Origin: Pedobacter sandarakinus
GTDB lineage: Bacteria > Bacteroidota > Bacteroidia > Sphingobacteriales > Sphingobacteriaceae
Reading direction: 5' to 3'
DNA: 64,000 nucleotides
NCBI RefSeq assembly: GCF_026240095.1
Contig: NZ_JAPIVG010000004.1
Span: 1-64,000, forward strand
Program-made: the position numbers and the translations under genes
Notes under the pieces: generated by a model
The model's input: the letters and a program-made list of their open reading frames with translations, nothing else
What the model was told of the DNA's origin: nothing
Databases searched by the model: none
Part shown: piece by piece, positions 52,678 through 61,638 of the stretch
Layout of the letters: each line of letters begins with the position of its first letter
Position numbering within the stretch: position 1 is the stretch's first letter

Positions 52678-53301
52678 CTACATATTAAGTTTAGACCTAA
52701 TTCTGCTTAATGTTTCCATACGCATGCATAGAAATGACGCAATGTATTTAAGGGGAATTCGATCAATCAGTTCTGGATAGGATTTGATAAATCTAAGGTA
52801 TCTCCTTTCGGCGGAATGCAAACGGGTGATGAATGCCCTCTCGCATGCATGGGCATATTGTAACTGCGTAATTTTACGGCCGATATAGTTTGCAATATTA
52901 AAATGATTGTAAAGATGTTTAGACATGCTGTAGGGTATAGCTACTGCATGCACATCTTCTAAGGCTTGAACATATTCTTCATATGGTGCGCTCGAGTCGA
53001 AAAAGATATCCAAATCGCCAACCATTTCGTTCTCCTTTGCAATCCAGGTGGTAATCTCTTTATTATCATCTTTGATAAATCCGCGAGCAACACCATTTAA
53101 GATCAAATAAATATGTCTGTTACTGTGAATTGGAGAGGAGATAAACTTACTTTTCTTAAATGAAACCAGAAATGTTTGTTTGTTGATGATGTATTTTATA
53201 TCATCTGTTAGATCGTGAAAGCTGTTATAAATGTTAATCAACGGAGACTCACCATTAAAATCGACCCATTTTTCTTCGCTAAGTAGTGTATCGGAATTCA
53301 T
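52678..53301 (-). CDS. Crp/Fnr-family transcriptional regulator, paralogue
   Basis: A protein of 207 aa, a paralogue of the gene at 5531. The nucleotide-binding-like fold contains IYLILNGVARGFIKDD and ITTWIAKENEMVGDL; it ends in LKYIASFLCMRMETLSRIRSKLNM, again directly after the recognition helix. It sits between the SusC operon and the trehalose genes, but no binding site could be recognised near either. The ligand is unknown. Confidence 0.84.
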   Translation of the reverse strand: MNSDTLLSEEKWVDFNGESPLINIYNSFHDLTDDIKYIINKQTFLVSFKKSKFISSPIHSNRHIYLILNGVARGFIKDDNKEITTWIAKENEMVGDLDIFFDSSAPYEEYVQALEDVHAVAIPYSMSKHLYNHFNIANYIGRKITQLQYAHACERAFITRLHSAERRYLRFIKSYPELIDRIPLKYIASFLCMRMETLSRIRSKLNM

Positions 53302-53553
53302 GTAATATCATTTTAGTATCGGCAAAAAATAAAAACAATAATGTTACACCAAAACAATAAAACGTAATAAACGCCAAATGATGATATTTTAACTTTGTAA
53401 AATTAATATTACACCAATGTATTTAAAGAGGCTAGTTCATGTGCATGATTAATCATTACCTTGCTGAAATCAGCCGGAGCAATCTGCGGCACAAACCAGC
53501 AAATAAGATGTACTTTAGTGTAAAAAGTGAAAAATATTTAAGTTGTGTCTGCA

Positions 53554-56500
53554 CTAAAGCCTGCCATAAATGGCGGTCTGGTTTTGAAGATAGGCAACAA
53601 CTTCATCCGTAAGCAAACTCTTATCTAATTGCCAGATCCAATTATCTTTGATGCTTCCCGGTATATTCATTCTGGCAGACGCATCTAAACACAAAATATC
53701 TTGAATAGGAATTATTGCCCACTTTGCAATACTGGAATATGCTGCCCTAATCAACATGTCGTTTATATTGTTTGAAGTTATTACTTTCCCAAAATAACTA
53801 TTTAGTCTGGTCTTGATATCCTCGTCAATCTCTTCATCAAACCAGCCTAATACTGTGTTATTGTCGTGGGTGCCAGTATAAACAACACCATTTGCCGATA
53901 CAAACCGATAAGGGATATGAGTGCTGCCCACCATATCGTCTCCGAAGGCAAACTGAAGAACCTTAGTACCAGGAATTTGATAATGATCTCTTAACACTTC
54001 CACAGATCTGGAGATTTCTCCTAAATCTTCCGCGATGAACGGAAAATTTTTGAAATTCTTTTTCACTATATCAAAAAATGCTTTTCCTGGTCCCGCTTCC
54101 CACGATCCATTGATCGCGGTTTTTTCACCCGCATCTACCTCCCAAAATGATGAAAATGCCCTAAAGTGATCGAGCCTGAGCAAATCAAACATGTCCATAT
54201 TGTTTTTCAATCGCTCTACCCACCATTTAAATCCATCATCTTTCATCTGATCCCAATTGTAAATAGGCATTCCCCATAGCTGCCCCTCCTCGTTGAAATA
54301 ATCAGGCGGCACTCCAGCTATTTTCAGCGGCGCTAAATTTTTGTCTATTTTGAACATCTTAGGTTCACACCATACCTCTACCGAGTTAAAATCGATGTAA
54401 AAAGGCAAATCGCCAATTATTTGCACATGCCGCTCATTGGCATAGGCTTTTAATTGATACCATTGTTTAAAAAAGATAAACTGCAACCATTTCACCTCTT
54501 CAATTTCTTTGGAAAATTTATCAGAAAAAATTTTCAATGCTCCACTATTTCGATTTCTTAGATCAGCAGGCCATTTATGCCAAGGTAAACCCTTATTGTG
54601 ATGGCTTATGGCAGTATATAGCGCATAGTCAGCCAGCCAATTGTTTGCTGAAACACAAAACTTTAAAAATTCTTGCGTTAAACTTGATTTACTATCTTTC
54701 TTAAAATTCGAATATGCTCTAGACAAGATATTCATTTTGACAGTTGCTACCCAATGAAAGTCGACACCATTATTTTCCTTTTTAACATTTGTTTTAAGGT
54801 CTGTATCTTCCAAAAGCCCATCATCGCGAAGCATTTCCAAACTTATAATGTGCGTATTGCCAGCCATTGCAGCATTGCTGGAATATGGAGAATAGGCATT
54901 CCCTGCAAGCGTGGGATTCAATGGTAGAATTTGCCACAATTTTTGGTTGGCGGAACTCAAAAAATCTACAAATGCTCGGCTTTCAGGTCCTAAGTCACCA
55001 ATACCAAATTTCGATGGCAGCGATGAAACATGCATCAGAATGCCTGCCTTACGAGGATTTAAATTTGTTTGAAAATGAATTAGACCTATTGGAGATTCCT
55101 TTAATAGCTGGTCTACAGATATTCCATCCAAGAGAATATCTTTGGAAACGCTTTTATCTGAAACTAAATCAACCCAGTTTGCTGGAGCTCCTTCTGGTAT
55201 GATGATTTGCGTATTTTCCCAATCAAATGTATGAAGATTGTCTGCTTCTGCTAATAGCGTAGCTAAACCTAGTGGTACCACACACACTATCCACTCCTCT
55301 TGGATTTTACGTGCATAGGCCATCACATTTCGTTTAAATTTCCCTGAAACGGAAAGGGGAATATAATCGCCTTTTTCAAAAATCTGGCGATGGAATTTGC
55401 GGATATTGATTAACCGTTGCACAAGCCACAATTTAACTTCCCCGGTATAACGATTCGCCCATAAGTGTTTAAATACCGGGTCGTTAAATGAATCAAGAAG
55501 TTCATGTCTCCGCTTAAAATCAACTGGTCTACGATTGTCAGGATCAACCATGCTTAAATCCCACAATTCGGTTCCCTGGTAAACATCTGGAACACCAGGA
55601 CTGGTAAATTTTAGCGTTAATTGAAGCAGACTATTTAAAATACCGAAGTCTGTGATCCTCGTATGTAAAGCATTAAACACCTTATTATCCAATTTGGGAA
55701 TCAAATCAGATATATAGGACTTTAACTGACGCTCATAACCTTCATCCGGTTCTGCCCAATCAGATCTTTTTTTAGCCTCACGAAGCGCCTTTTGGATAAA
55801 CTGCAATAACCTGTTCTCGAAATCATCGGTTGTACCTGGCATAGGCAACACCCCTACTATGGTTTGAAATATGAGATAAAGATCATTTTTATGTAGCTGT
55901 CGCGAGGATTTGGAAGATTGCTGAATCTGTTTAGTGAGTCTAGAAAATTCTTCGATCAACCCTTCCCAAACCTTTGGAGTATCTGTTAGCACATTTAATC
56001 TTGCCCTAACATCTTCCCCTTTTTTAGTGTCATGGGTAGAACTGGCATTTAACGATAGTGGCCAAAGTGCTTGTCGCGACGCCATTTTGGAGTGGAAATC
56101 CGCTACACTTATTCCAAACGCCTGGGGTTCATCGCCCACTTCAGCATGACCAACAAACCTATTGTAGGTAAACATCATCGTATCTTCGACAGACTTGGCC
56201 ATCAAAGGCCCTGTAAACTGCATTAAACGTTGAAAGAATTTACTCGTGTGTTGATTTGCCTTAGCGCTATTTGTGCCCGGATTGTCGATAAAAATTTTTT
56301 GAAAGAGTGCCTTTACGCCATCGTTTTTAGCTCCGGCTAGCTCATCAATTATTTGTTGAAGCTGGTTCAAACTCTGTCCTCTAAGCGGGAACTGGTAATC
56401 ATAATAACGATAAACTGGCATTTGGATCATTAGCGCACCCAAACCTGCCCTGATGTTTTCAGCTCCTAAAATATCTTCATCCTGATTCGAAATTAGATCA

Positions 56501-57597
56501 AGTTCTCTGAACAATTGATAAAGGTTATCTAGTTCGCCATTCATATGTTCGAACAAAATAACTTCCTTCTTTTTATGAATGAGCAATGCCACGTCTTGGC
56601 GCTTACCCGTAAACTGTTTATAGAGTTTTTCGAAAACGCTTTCTGTATTGGTGTGTGTAAACAAGTTATTGCAGGTAGCCAAAAAATCATACCCAGTATT
56701 ACCTTGTATTGGCCATTTGGCAGGCAATTGTTCGTGTTTTTCCAGAATTTTTTCGACAACAATATAAACATCCTTACCAACGCTTTTGCGGAGTTGTTGC
56801 AGGTAACCTTCCGGGTCGAATAAACCATCCACGTGGTCTATCCGCAAGCCTTGAAATACCCCTTCTTCAACCAACTTGAGAATATATTTGTGGTAATCAA
56901 TAAATACATCATTTCGATGCATATTAAGACATATTAAACTATTAACGGTAAAGAAGCGACGGTAGTTAATTCTGGTCGAAGTTTCCTGCCAATTGCATAA
57001 CCGGTAGTATTGATGTTCTACAATTTCCCTTAATTCCTTAGAATCCTGATTAATTTTAGACAGGTCTTTTTTGCCGATAATACTGCGTGTGCTTAAGTTA
57101 GTGGGCCAGCTGTCGTCGCCGTAATTGATGCAGTATTCTTCATTATTTTGTGATACTTGTAGTGAGCCATTCTGAAGGGCTTCATCCAGACTGGTACCTA
57201 AAAATGGTACCATTGGCTTTTCGTCATGCATAAAATCAATGTCGAAATAATCAGCAAATTTAGATTCTATTCCAAACTTTAAAACATCTGCTAACCGAGT
57301 ATTTTTAGGATGAAAAGCCATATGATTTGGAACAATATCCTGAATCCATCCAATTCCAAGGTGCTGCAGTTCATTTACGATTTGTAATAACTCCTCTTCA
57401 GTGCCAATCTCTGGATTTATGAGATGTGGATTAAGGGTATCATATCCATGCACACTCCCAGATACCGCTTCAAAAATAGGTGACGCATAAATGGTATCTA
57501 TTCCAAGTTGCTTAAGGTAAGGTATGATTTCCCTTAACGACTGAAAATTGAAATCTTTATTGAATTGAATTCTATAAGTAGCGGTAGGCTTATACAT
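53554..57597 (-). CDS. treY-malQ: Fused malto-oligosyltrehalose synthase and 4-alpha-glucanotransferase
   Basis: A protein of 1347 aa with two enzymes in one chain. Residues 1 to about 845 are TreY: PTATYRIQFNKDFNFQSLREIIPYLKQLGIDTIYASPIF, GLRIDHVDGLFDPEGYL and LTLKFTSPGVPDVYQGTELW. Residues from about 850 are MalQ: AGILMHVSSLPSKFGIGDLG at about 852-871, GDLPFYIDFNSVEVW, LRLDHFRAF and FIAEDLGEI. TreY turns the reducing end of maltodextrin into a trehalose linkage, and MalQ disproportionates maltodextrins. It overlaps treZ by 8 nt. The pair would channel short maltodextrins into trehalose. Confidence 0.92.
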   Translation of the reverse strand: MYKPTATYRIQFNKDFNFQSLREIIPYLKQLGIDTIYASPIFEAVSGSVHGYDTLNPHLINPEIGTEEELLQIVNELQHLGIGWIQDIVPNHMAFHPKNTRLADVLKFGIESKFADYFDIDFMHDEKPMVPFLGTSLDEALQNGSLQVSQNNEEYCINYGDDSWPTNLSTRSIIGKKDLSKINQDSKELREIVEHQYYRLCNWQETSTRINYRRFFTVNSLICLNMHRNDVFIDYHKYILKLVEEGVFQGLRIDHVDGLFDPEGYLQQLRKSVGKDVYIVVEKILEKHEQLPAKWPIQGNTGYDFLATCNNLFTHTNTESVFEKLYKQFTGKRQDVALLIHKKKEVILFEHMNGELDNLYQLFRELDLISNQDEDILGAENIRAGLGALMIQMPVYRYYDYQFPLRGQSLNQLQQIIDELAGAKNDGVKALFQKIFIDNPGTNSAKANQHTSKFFQRLMQFTGPLMAKSVEDTMMFTYNRFVGHAEVGDEPQAFGISVADFHSKMASRQALWPLSLNASSTHDTKKGEDVRARLNVLTDTPKVWEGLIEEFSRLTKQIQQSSKSSRQLHKNDLYLIFQTIVGVLPMPGTTDDFENRLLQFIQKALREAKKRSDWAEPDEGYERQLKSYISDLIPKLDNKVFNALHTRITDFGILNSLLQLTLKFTSPGVPDVYQGTELWDLSMVDPDNRRPVDFKRRHELLDSFNDPVFKHLWANRYTGEVKLWLVQRLINIRKFHRQIFEKGDYIPLSVSGKFKRNVMAYARKIQEEWIVCVVPLGLATLLAEADNLHTFDWENTQIIIPEGAPANWVDLVSDKSVSKDILLDGISVDQLLKESPIGLIHFQTNLNPRKAGILMHVSSLPSKFGIGDLGPESRAFVDFLSSANQKLWQILPLNPTLAGNAYSPYSSNAAMAGNTHIISLEMLRDDGLLEDTDLKTNVKKENNGVDFHWVATVKMNILSRAYSNFKKDSKSSLTQEFLKFCVSANNWLADYALYTAISHHNKGLPWHKWPADLRNRNSGALKIFSDKFSKEIEEVKWLQFIFFKQWYQLKAYANERHVQIIGDLPFYIDFNSVEVWCEPKMFKIDKNLAPLKIAGVPPDYFNEEGQLWGMPIYNWDQMKDDGFKWWVERLKNNMDMFDLLRLDHFRAFSSFWEVDAGEKTAINGSWEAGPGKAFFDIVKKNFKNFPFIAEDLGEISRSVEVLRDHYQIPGTKVLQFAFGDDMVGSTHIPYRFVSANGVVYTGTHDNNTVLGWFDEEIDEDIKTRLNSYFGKVITSNNINDMLIRAAYSSIAKWAIIPIQDILCLDASARMNIPGSIKDNWIWQLDKSLLTDEVVAYLQNQTAIYGRL

Positions 57598-59443
57598 TTT
57601 CGTTTTTAAATATTAATATTGTTTCTGCTGGTAAGATGATAGCGTTGTCTCCTGTGATGTTCACAAAATCTTGTTTACCTCCCCAATTTTGTGCGGCAGA
57701 ATTTAAAATGTTTTGGTATTGGTTTAGCGATTGTTGTAGCTGAATGGTTTGATCCACTTCGGAGAAATTCATCAGGCACAAAACCCTCTGCATTCCCTGC
57801 CATCGTTCTATTGCCAAGCAATTTTGTTTTTCGAAAGGATAGGCCTGCAAATTCTCACGATTAAGATTTGAGAATACAGGATTGGACTTTCTAATTGCGA
57901 TGAGGTACTGATAATAGTCGAGAAGCATTTTATGAGACGGCTGCGATAAACTATTCCAATCTACCTTTGAGTTTAAAAATGTGTGCTCGCTCTGCGGATC
58001 TGGATTTTCTTCGGCAGTATGAAAGGCGCTAAATTCCTTCCTCCGGCCTTCTCTTACAGCTTCTATAAGCGCAGGATCGGTATGGCTTATGAAAAATTGA
58101 AATGGATTTGTAGCGCCAAATTCCTCACCCATGAAAATTAACGGAATGTATGGGCTACAAAAAACTGCTCCGGCCAGAAGTTTTAACATTTCAAAACTGA
58201 CCAACTGACTGGTGCGCTCTCCTAGCATTCGATTTCCTACCTGATCGTGATTTTGAGAAAATACCACAAACTGTTCGCCGGGATTTCCCAATGCTTTTTT
58301 ACCAAACTTCTTTTTTCGGTGGAAAGAATATTGTCCATCGTACACATACGCATCCTTATACGACTTTGCCAAATCTGCTAAGCCATTAAAATCTTCATAG
58401 TAACCCGTTTTGGTTTGTCCGGCTGCTACCCGTAGTGTATGATGGAATTCATCAACCCATTGTGCCTGTATTCCGTAACCACACTGCTCGTTAGGATTTA
58501 TGTATTTATTATCATTTAAATCCAATTCAGCTATTAAATGATAAGGCTTGCCTGTGTATTTGCTTAGCTGCTCAACGTGTTGGGTAATTTCGCTTAAAAT
58601 ATGGTGAGGACTAAAATCTTTTATTGCATGTACAGCATCTAACCTTAAGGCATCGATATGAAAATCCCTGAACCACATGAGGGCATTTTCAATAAAATAA
58701 TGCCGGACAGGATCGCAATCAGCATCATCAAAATTAATGGCTTTTCCCCATGGCGTTGAATACCTATCGGTAAAATAAGGGCCAAAAGTATCGAAATAGC
58801 TGCCTTCAGGGCCTACATGATTGTAAATGACATCCAAGATAACTGCAATTCCATTTTCGTGACAAGCATTTACGAGTTGCTGTAGACCCTCAGGACCACC
58901 ATAAGAATTTTGAGTTGCAAAGGGAAATACACCATCGTAGCCCCAATTCCGTTCACCGGGAAATTGCCCCACCGGCATTATTTCTATTGCGGTGATACCT
59001 AATTTTTTTAGATATTCAATTTTTTTTCGAATAGCATCAAAATCGCCGTTTGGCGTAAAGGTGCCAGTATGCAATTCGTAAATAATGTAGTCTGCAAGTG
59101 GAAGTCCCTGCCACTGGTCGTCTTCCCAAGAAAAAGAATTTACATCAAACACGGTAGCATATCCGTGTACGCCTTGCTGCTGCCATAACGATGCTGGATC
59201 TGATCTTCTCACAGCTTCGTCATCTCGATTCAACGATGAAATCTCGAAATGATAGACATCACCGTGTTTCAGACCATTCGTTTTTAAATACCAATAACCA
59301 AATTTACGTGCAGAAAGGTCTGAAAGGTACCTATTATTTACAAAGATGCTTATACATCTAGCTCTCGGTGCCCAAAGCCAAATTTCGGCGAAGCCATTAT
59401 TAATCTGCACACCTAACTGCCTATTTCGAACGTCGATTTCCAT
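57590..59443 (-). CDS. treZ: Malto-oligosyltrehalose trehalohydrolase
   Basis: A protein of 617 aa. An N-terminal carbohydrate-binding-like domain (1-100) is followed by a GH13 barrel with YELHTGTFTPNGDFDAI, GYDGVFPFATQNSYGGP, LRLDAVHAI and FSQNHDQVGNR. It releases free trehalose from the product of TreY. It starts the two-gene operon. There is no glgX/treX debranching gene in the window; debranching would need another locus. Confidence 0.93.
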   Translation of the reverse strand: MEIDVRNRQLGVQINNGFAEIWLWAPRARCISIFVNNRYLSDLSARKFGYWYLKTNGLKHGDVYHFEISSLNRDDEAVRRSDPASLWQQQGVHGYATVFDVNSFSWEDDQWQGLPLADYIIYELHTGTFTPNGDFDAIRKKIEYLKKLGITAIEIMPVGQFPGERNWGYDGVFPFATQNSYGGPEGLQQLVNACHENGIAVILDVIYNHVGPEGSYFDTFGPYFTDRYSTPWGKAINFDDADCDPVRHYFIENALMWFRDFHIDALRLDAVHAIKDFSPHHILSEITQHVEQLSKYTGKPYHLIAELDLNDNKYINPNEQCGYGIQAQWVDEFHHTLRVAAGQTKTGYYEDFNGLADLAKSYKDAYVYDGQYSFHRKKKFGKKALGNPGEQFVVFSQNHDQVGNRMLGERTSQLVSFEMLKLLAGAVFCSPYIPLIFMGEEFGATNPFQFFISHTDPALIEAVREGRRKEFSAFHTAEENPDPQSEHTFLNSKVDWNSLSQPSHKMLLDYYQYLIAIRKSNPVFSNLNRENLQAYPFEKQNCLAIERWQGMQRVLCLMNFSEVDQTIQLQQSLNQYQNILNSAAQNWGGKQDFVNITGDNAIILPAETILIFKNENV

Positions 59444-59796
59444 AACTCATTAGTCAACATGGTTTTATAAGAAAGTCTTATGGATAAAATGAAATTTCAG
59501 TTTTTTAACCAGTCCCTTAATCGCTTATTAAAGTGTATTAAGCGTTAAAATGTTTTAAGGAATTGTTGTATTCAAATTGAACCAACTCAAAAAGAGCATT
59601 AAGTTCCAAAATCGTAAAAACACTTGTATTAATACGCTTTATTATCTACACTCACCACAGCATATTGACTGAACATGTGTTAAATATTTGATTTTCAAGA
59701 TCTTAAAACTCTTAACAGGTTTGTTACGCTGCTGTTTTTCTATTCCTTGGTATGACATTTGATGAAATCCGGTATATCACCCTAACCTAAAACATC
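59444..59796. other. Divergent intergenic region between treZ and the sigma gene
   Basis: AT-rich, 353 nt. A CGCTTA-12-TAAGCG inverted repeat at about 59521-59544 is the only structure. No TAnnTTTG box or GGGTTAC motif was found near either start. No coding potential. Confidence 0.35.
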
Positions 59797-60318
59797 ATGA
59801 CTCAGTTGGAATTTAACAATATGGTTAATAGCCATTCATTATCGCTGCGAATGCATGCATTAAATTTTACCAAGGATATCGAAGATGCCAATGATCTGGT
59901 TCAGGATACCATGCTTAAGGCTATTAGATTTTACCAAAACTTCGAAGAGGGTACTAATTTTAAAGGATGGCTATTTGTAATAATGAAAAATACGTTCATC
60001 AATAATTACAGAAAAACAGCTAAGACTAAGACATTGATTACCCAGGATGACGAAATTTCTTCAGCAAACTTGATGTACAGCTCTGACACCAATTCAAGCG
60101 TGGGTAAAATGATTGTCGACGACATTCAGAAAGCACTTAGTCATTTACCAGAAGTTTACAGTGTTCCTTTTGTTAAGTACTTTGAAGGTTTTAAATACCA
60201 TGAAATTGCAGATGAGTTGCAGATTCCGCTCGGAACGGTAAAAACCAGAATACACGTTGCCCGGGAGATGTTAAAGAAGTATCTCAAAACCTATGCAAAG
60301 GAAACCTATTCGGTATAA
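59797..60318 (+). CDS. ECF-type sigma factor without an adjacent anti-sigma gene
   Basis: A protein of 173 aa. Region 2 is MHALNFTKDIEDANDLVQDTMLKAIRFYQNFEEGTNFKGWLF; region 4 is LSHLPEVYSVPFVKYFEGFKYHEIADELQIPLGTVKTRIHVAREM. It is like the small EcfG/RpoE-type factors common in Sphingobacteriaceae. No anti-sigma gene lies next to it, and no copy of the motif at the other sigma locus is seen upstream. It is a single gene with its own terminator. Confidence 0.88.
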   Translation: MTQLEFNNMVNSHSLSLRMHALNFTKDIEDANDLVQDTMLKAIRFYQNFEEGTNFKGWLFVIMKNTFINNYRKTAKTKTLITQDDEISSANLMYSSDTNSSVGKMIVDDIQKALSHLPEVYSVPFVKYFEGFKYHEIADELQIPLGTVKTRIHVAREMLKKYLKTYAKETYSV

Positions 60319-60319
60319 G

Positions 60320-60353
60320 AAAAGGCTCTCGCTGAAAAGTGAGAGCCTTTTTT
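60320..60353 (+). terminator. Terminator of the second sigma gene
   Basis: AAAAGGCTCTC (60320-60330) pairs with GAGAGCCTTTT (60341-60351), a 10-nt loop, then TT. It starts 2 nt after the stop. Confidence 0.92.
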
Positions 60354-60651
60354 GCATCACAACATTTTGACTTATCTGTATTGAGGAGAATAAGCGCTAC
60401 AAGCACCGAATGGTTTTCTCGCAGCTTCATCCTCATGTTTTAATTGCACCACGTAGTTTAGTTAACTATTCCTAGAGCTCATCAATTAAAATCCATTCAC
60501 CAAAAAAAGTTTCTCAATCAACACATGGCTTGCTTGATAGGATTAGAAGAGGGAGAGGTTAGAACAAGTGTATACTTTGAGAATAAGATTTATAAACAAT
60601 TTTAACAAACTCACCCGGTATTTGAACTGTAGCGCAGGTAACTAAATGCAC
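60354..60651. other. Intergenic region, nothing recognised
   Basis: About 300 nt between two terminators. I see no frame, hairpin, promoter box or RNA gene that stands out. Confidence 0.4.
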
Positions 60652-60679
60652 AAAAAAAGCAGCCTAATTTAGGCTGCTT
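60652..60679 (-). terminator. Terminator of the OmpA-like gene
   Basis: On the minus strand AAGCAGCC pairs with GGCTGCTT (arms extendable to 11 bp, 60669-60679 and 60657-60667), followed by seven T's. It lies 21 nt after the stop. Confidence 0.9.
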
Positions 60680-60700
60680 AAAATTTTCTAGTTTCTTGTT

Positions 60701-61564
60701 TTATTTTTGAGATGATTCTGGTGCTTTACCGATCAAATCCATAAACTGATCTAATTTAGGTGTGATGATGATTTGAGTCCGGCGATTTTTAGCCTTACCA
60801 GCAGGTGTGCTATTATCGGCAATTGGATTAAACTCTCCGCGACCACCAGCTGTTAACCTTTTAGGATCTACCGCATATTTGTTTTGCAAAACCTGAACTA
60901 CCGACGATGCTCTTAACGCACTCAAATCCCAGTTGTTTCTGATATTAGCTTGTGAAATAGGCACATTATCTGTATTACCTTCTATCAATACATCATAAGT
61001 ACTGTAATCTTTAATGATTTTTGCAATTTTACTTAGCGTAACACTAGCCTGATCTGAAACTTCGAAGCTACCTGATTTATATAACATGTTATCAGCTAAA
61101 GAAATGTATACCACACCTTTTAATACCTGAACATCTACATCACTTAATTCCTCTCTACTTAACGATCTGGTTAGGTTATTAGTAAGCACCATATTAAGCG
61201 AATCACTTTTGTTTTTAGCATTAACTAACTGCTTGATGTACTTATTTGAGCTATTAATTTCATCAACTAACTTGGAGATATTTACATTACCCTGGCTGCT
61301 TGAATTTAAGCATTTATTCAATGCATCCTGAAGCGCTGTTACATTTGATTTTTCTGATGCAATTTGTTCCTCTAAACTTTTAACACGACTGCTTGTGCCG
61401 GTAAGCTCACGCTGGCTATCCTGATATTTATTGCTCAGTTCTTGATTGCGCTCTCTTAGCTTAGCATAGGTATCTTGCAACTCTGCATACTTCTTATTGC
61501 TTACACAACCAGAAATCATAACTACTGCAAAGAGCATCATTGGGATTGATTTGTAAAATTTCAT
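60701..61564 (-). CDS. OmpA-family peptidoglycan-associated lipoprotein
   Basis: A protein of 287 aa with lipobox ISGC (C20). Residues about 25-80 form a coiled coil (NQELSNKYQDSQRELTGTSS), followed by a Ser/Asn-rich linker. The OmpA C-terminal domain (about 150-270) has DYSTYDVLIEGNTDNVPISQ, NWDLSALRASSVVQVLQNKY and KNRRTQIIITP, the peptidoglycan-binding signature. It anchors the outer membrane to the wall. Single gene; not linked to its neighbours. Confidence 0.9.
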   Translation of the reverse strand: MKFYKSIPMMLFAVVMISGCVSNKKYAELQDTYAKLRERNQELSNKYQDSQRELTGTSSRVKSLEEQIASEKSNVTALQDALNKCLNSSSQGNVNISKLVDEINSSNKYIKQLVNAKNKSDSLNMVLTNNLTRSLSREELSDVDVQVLKGVVYISLADNMLYKSGSFEVSDQASVTLSKIAKIIKDYSTYDVLIEGNTDNVPISQANIRNNWDLSALRASSVVQVLQNKYAVDPKRLTAGGRGEFNPIADNSTPAGKAKNRRTQIIITPKLDQFMDLIGKAPESSQK

Positions 61565-61638
61565 AATCTTTTATTTTTTATTAGATTATGGATAAACAAA
61601 TTCCTTGCCGTAAAGTTTGAAACCGCTCTTATGTGGTG

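Noticed and set aside
53344..53417. Direct repeat TTACACCAA at 53344 and 53409 upstream of the second Crp/Fnr-like gene
   Set aside because: A nine-base repeat in AT-rich sequence may be chance; neither copy is palindromic nor found near other candidate targets.
59797..60318. Second ECF sigma gene as part of the GGGTTAC regulon
   Set aside because: No copy of the motif was seen in its upstream region and no anti-sigma gene lies nearby.
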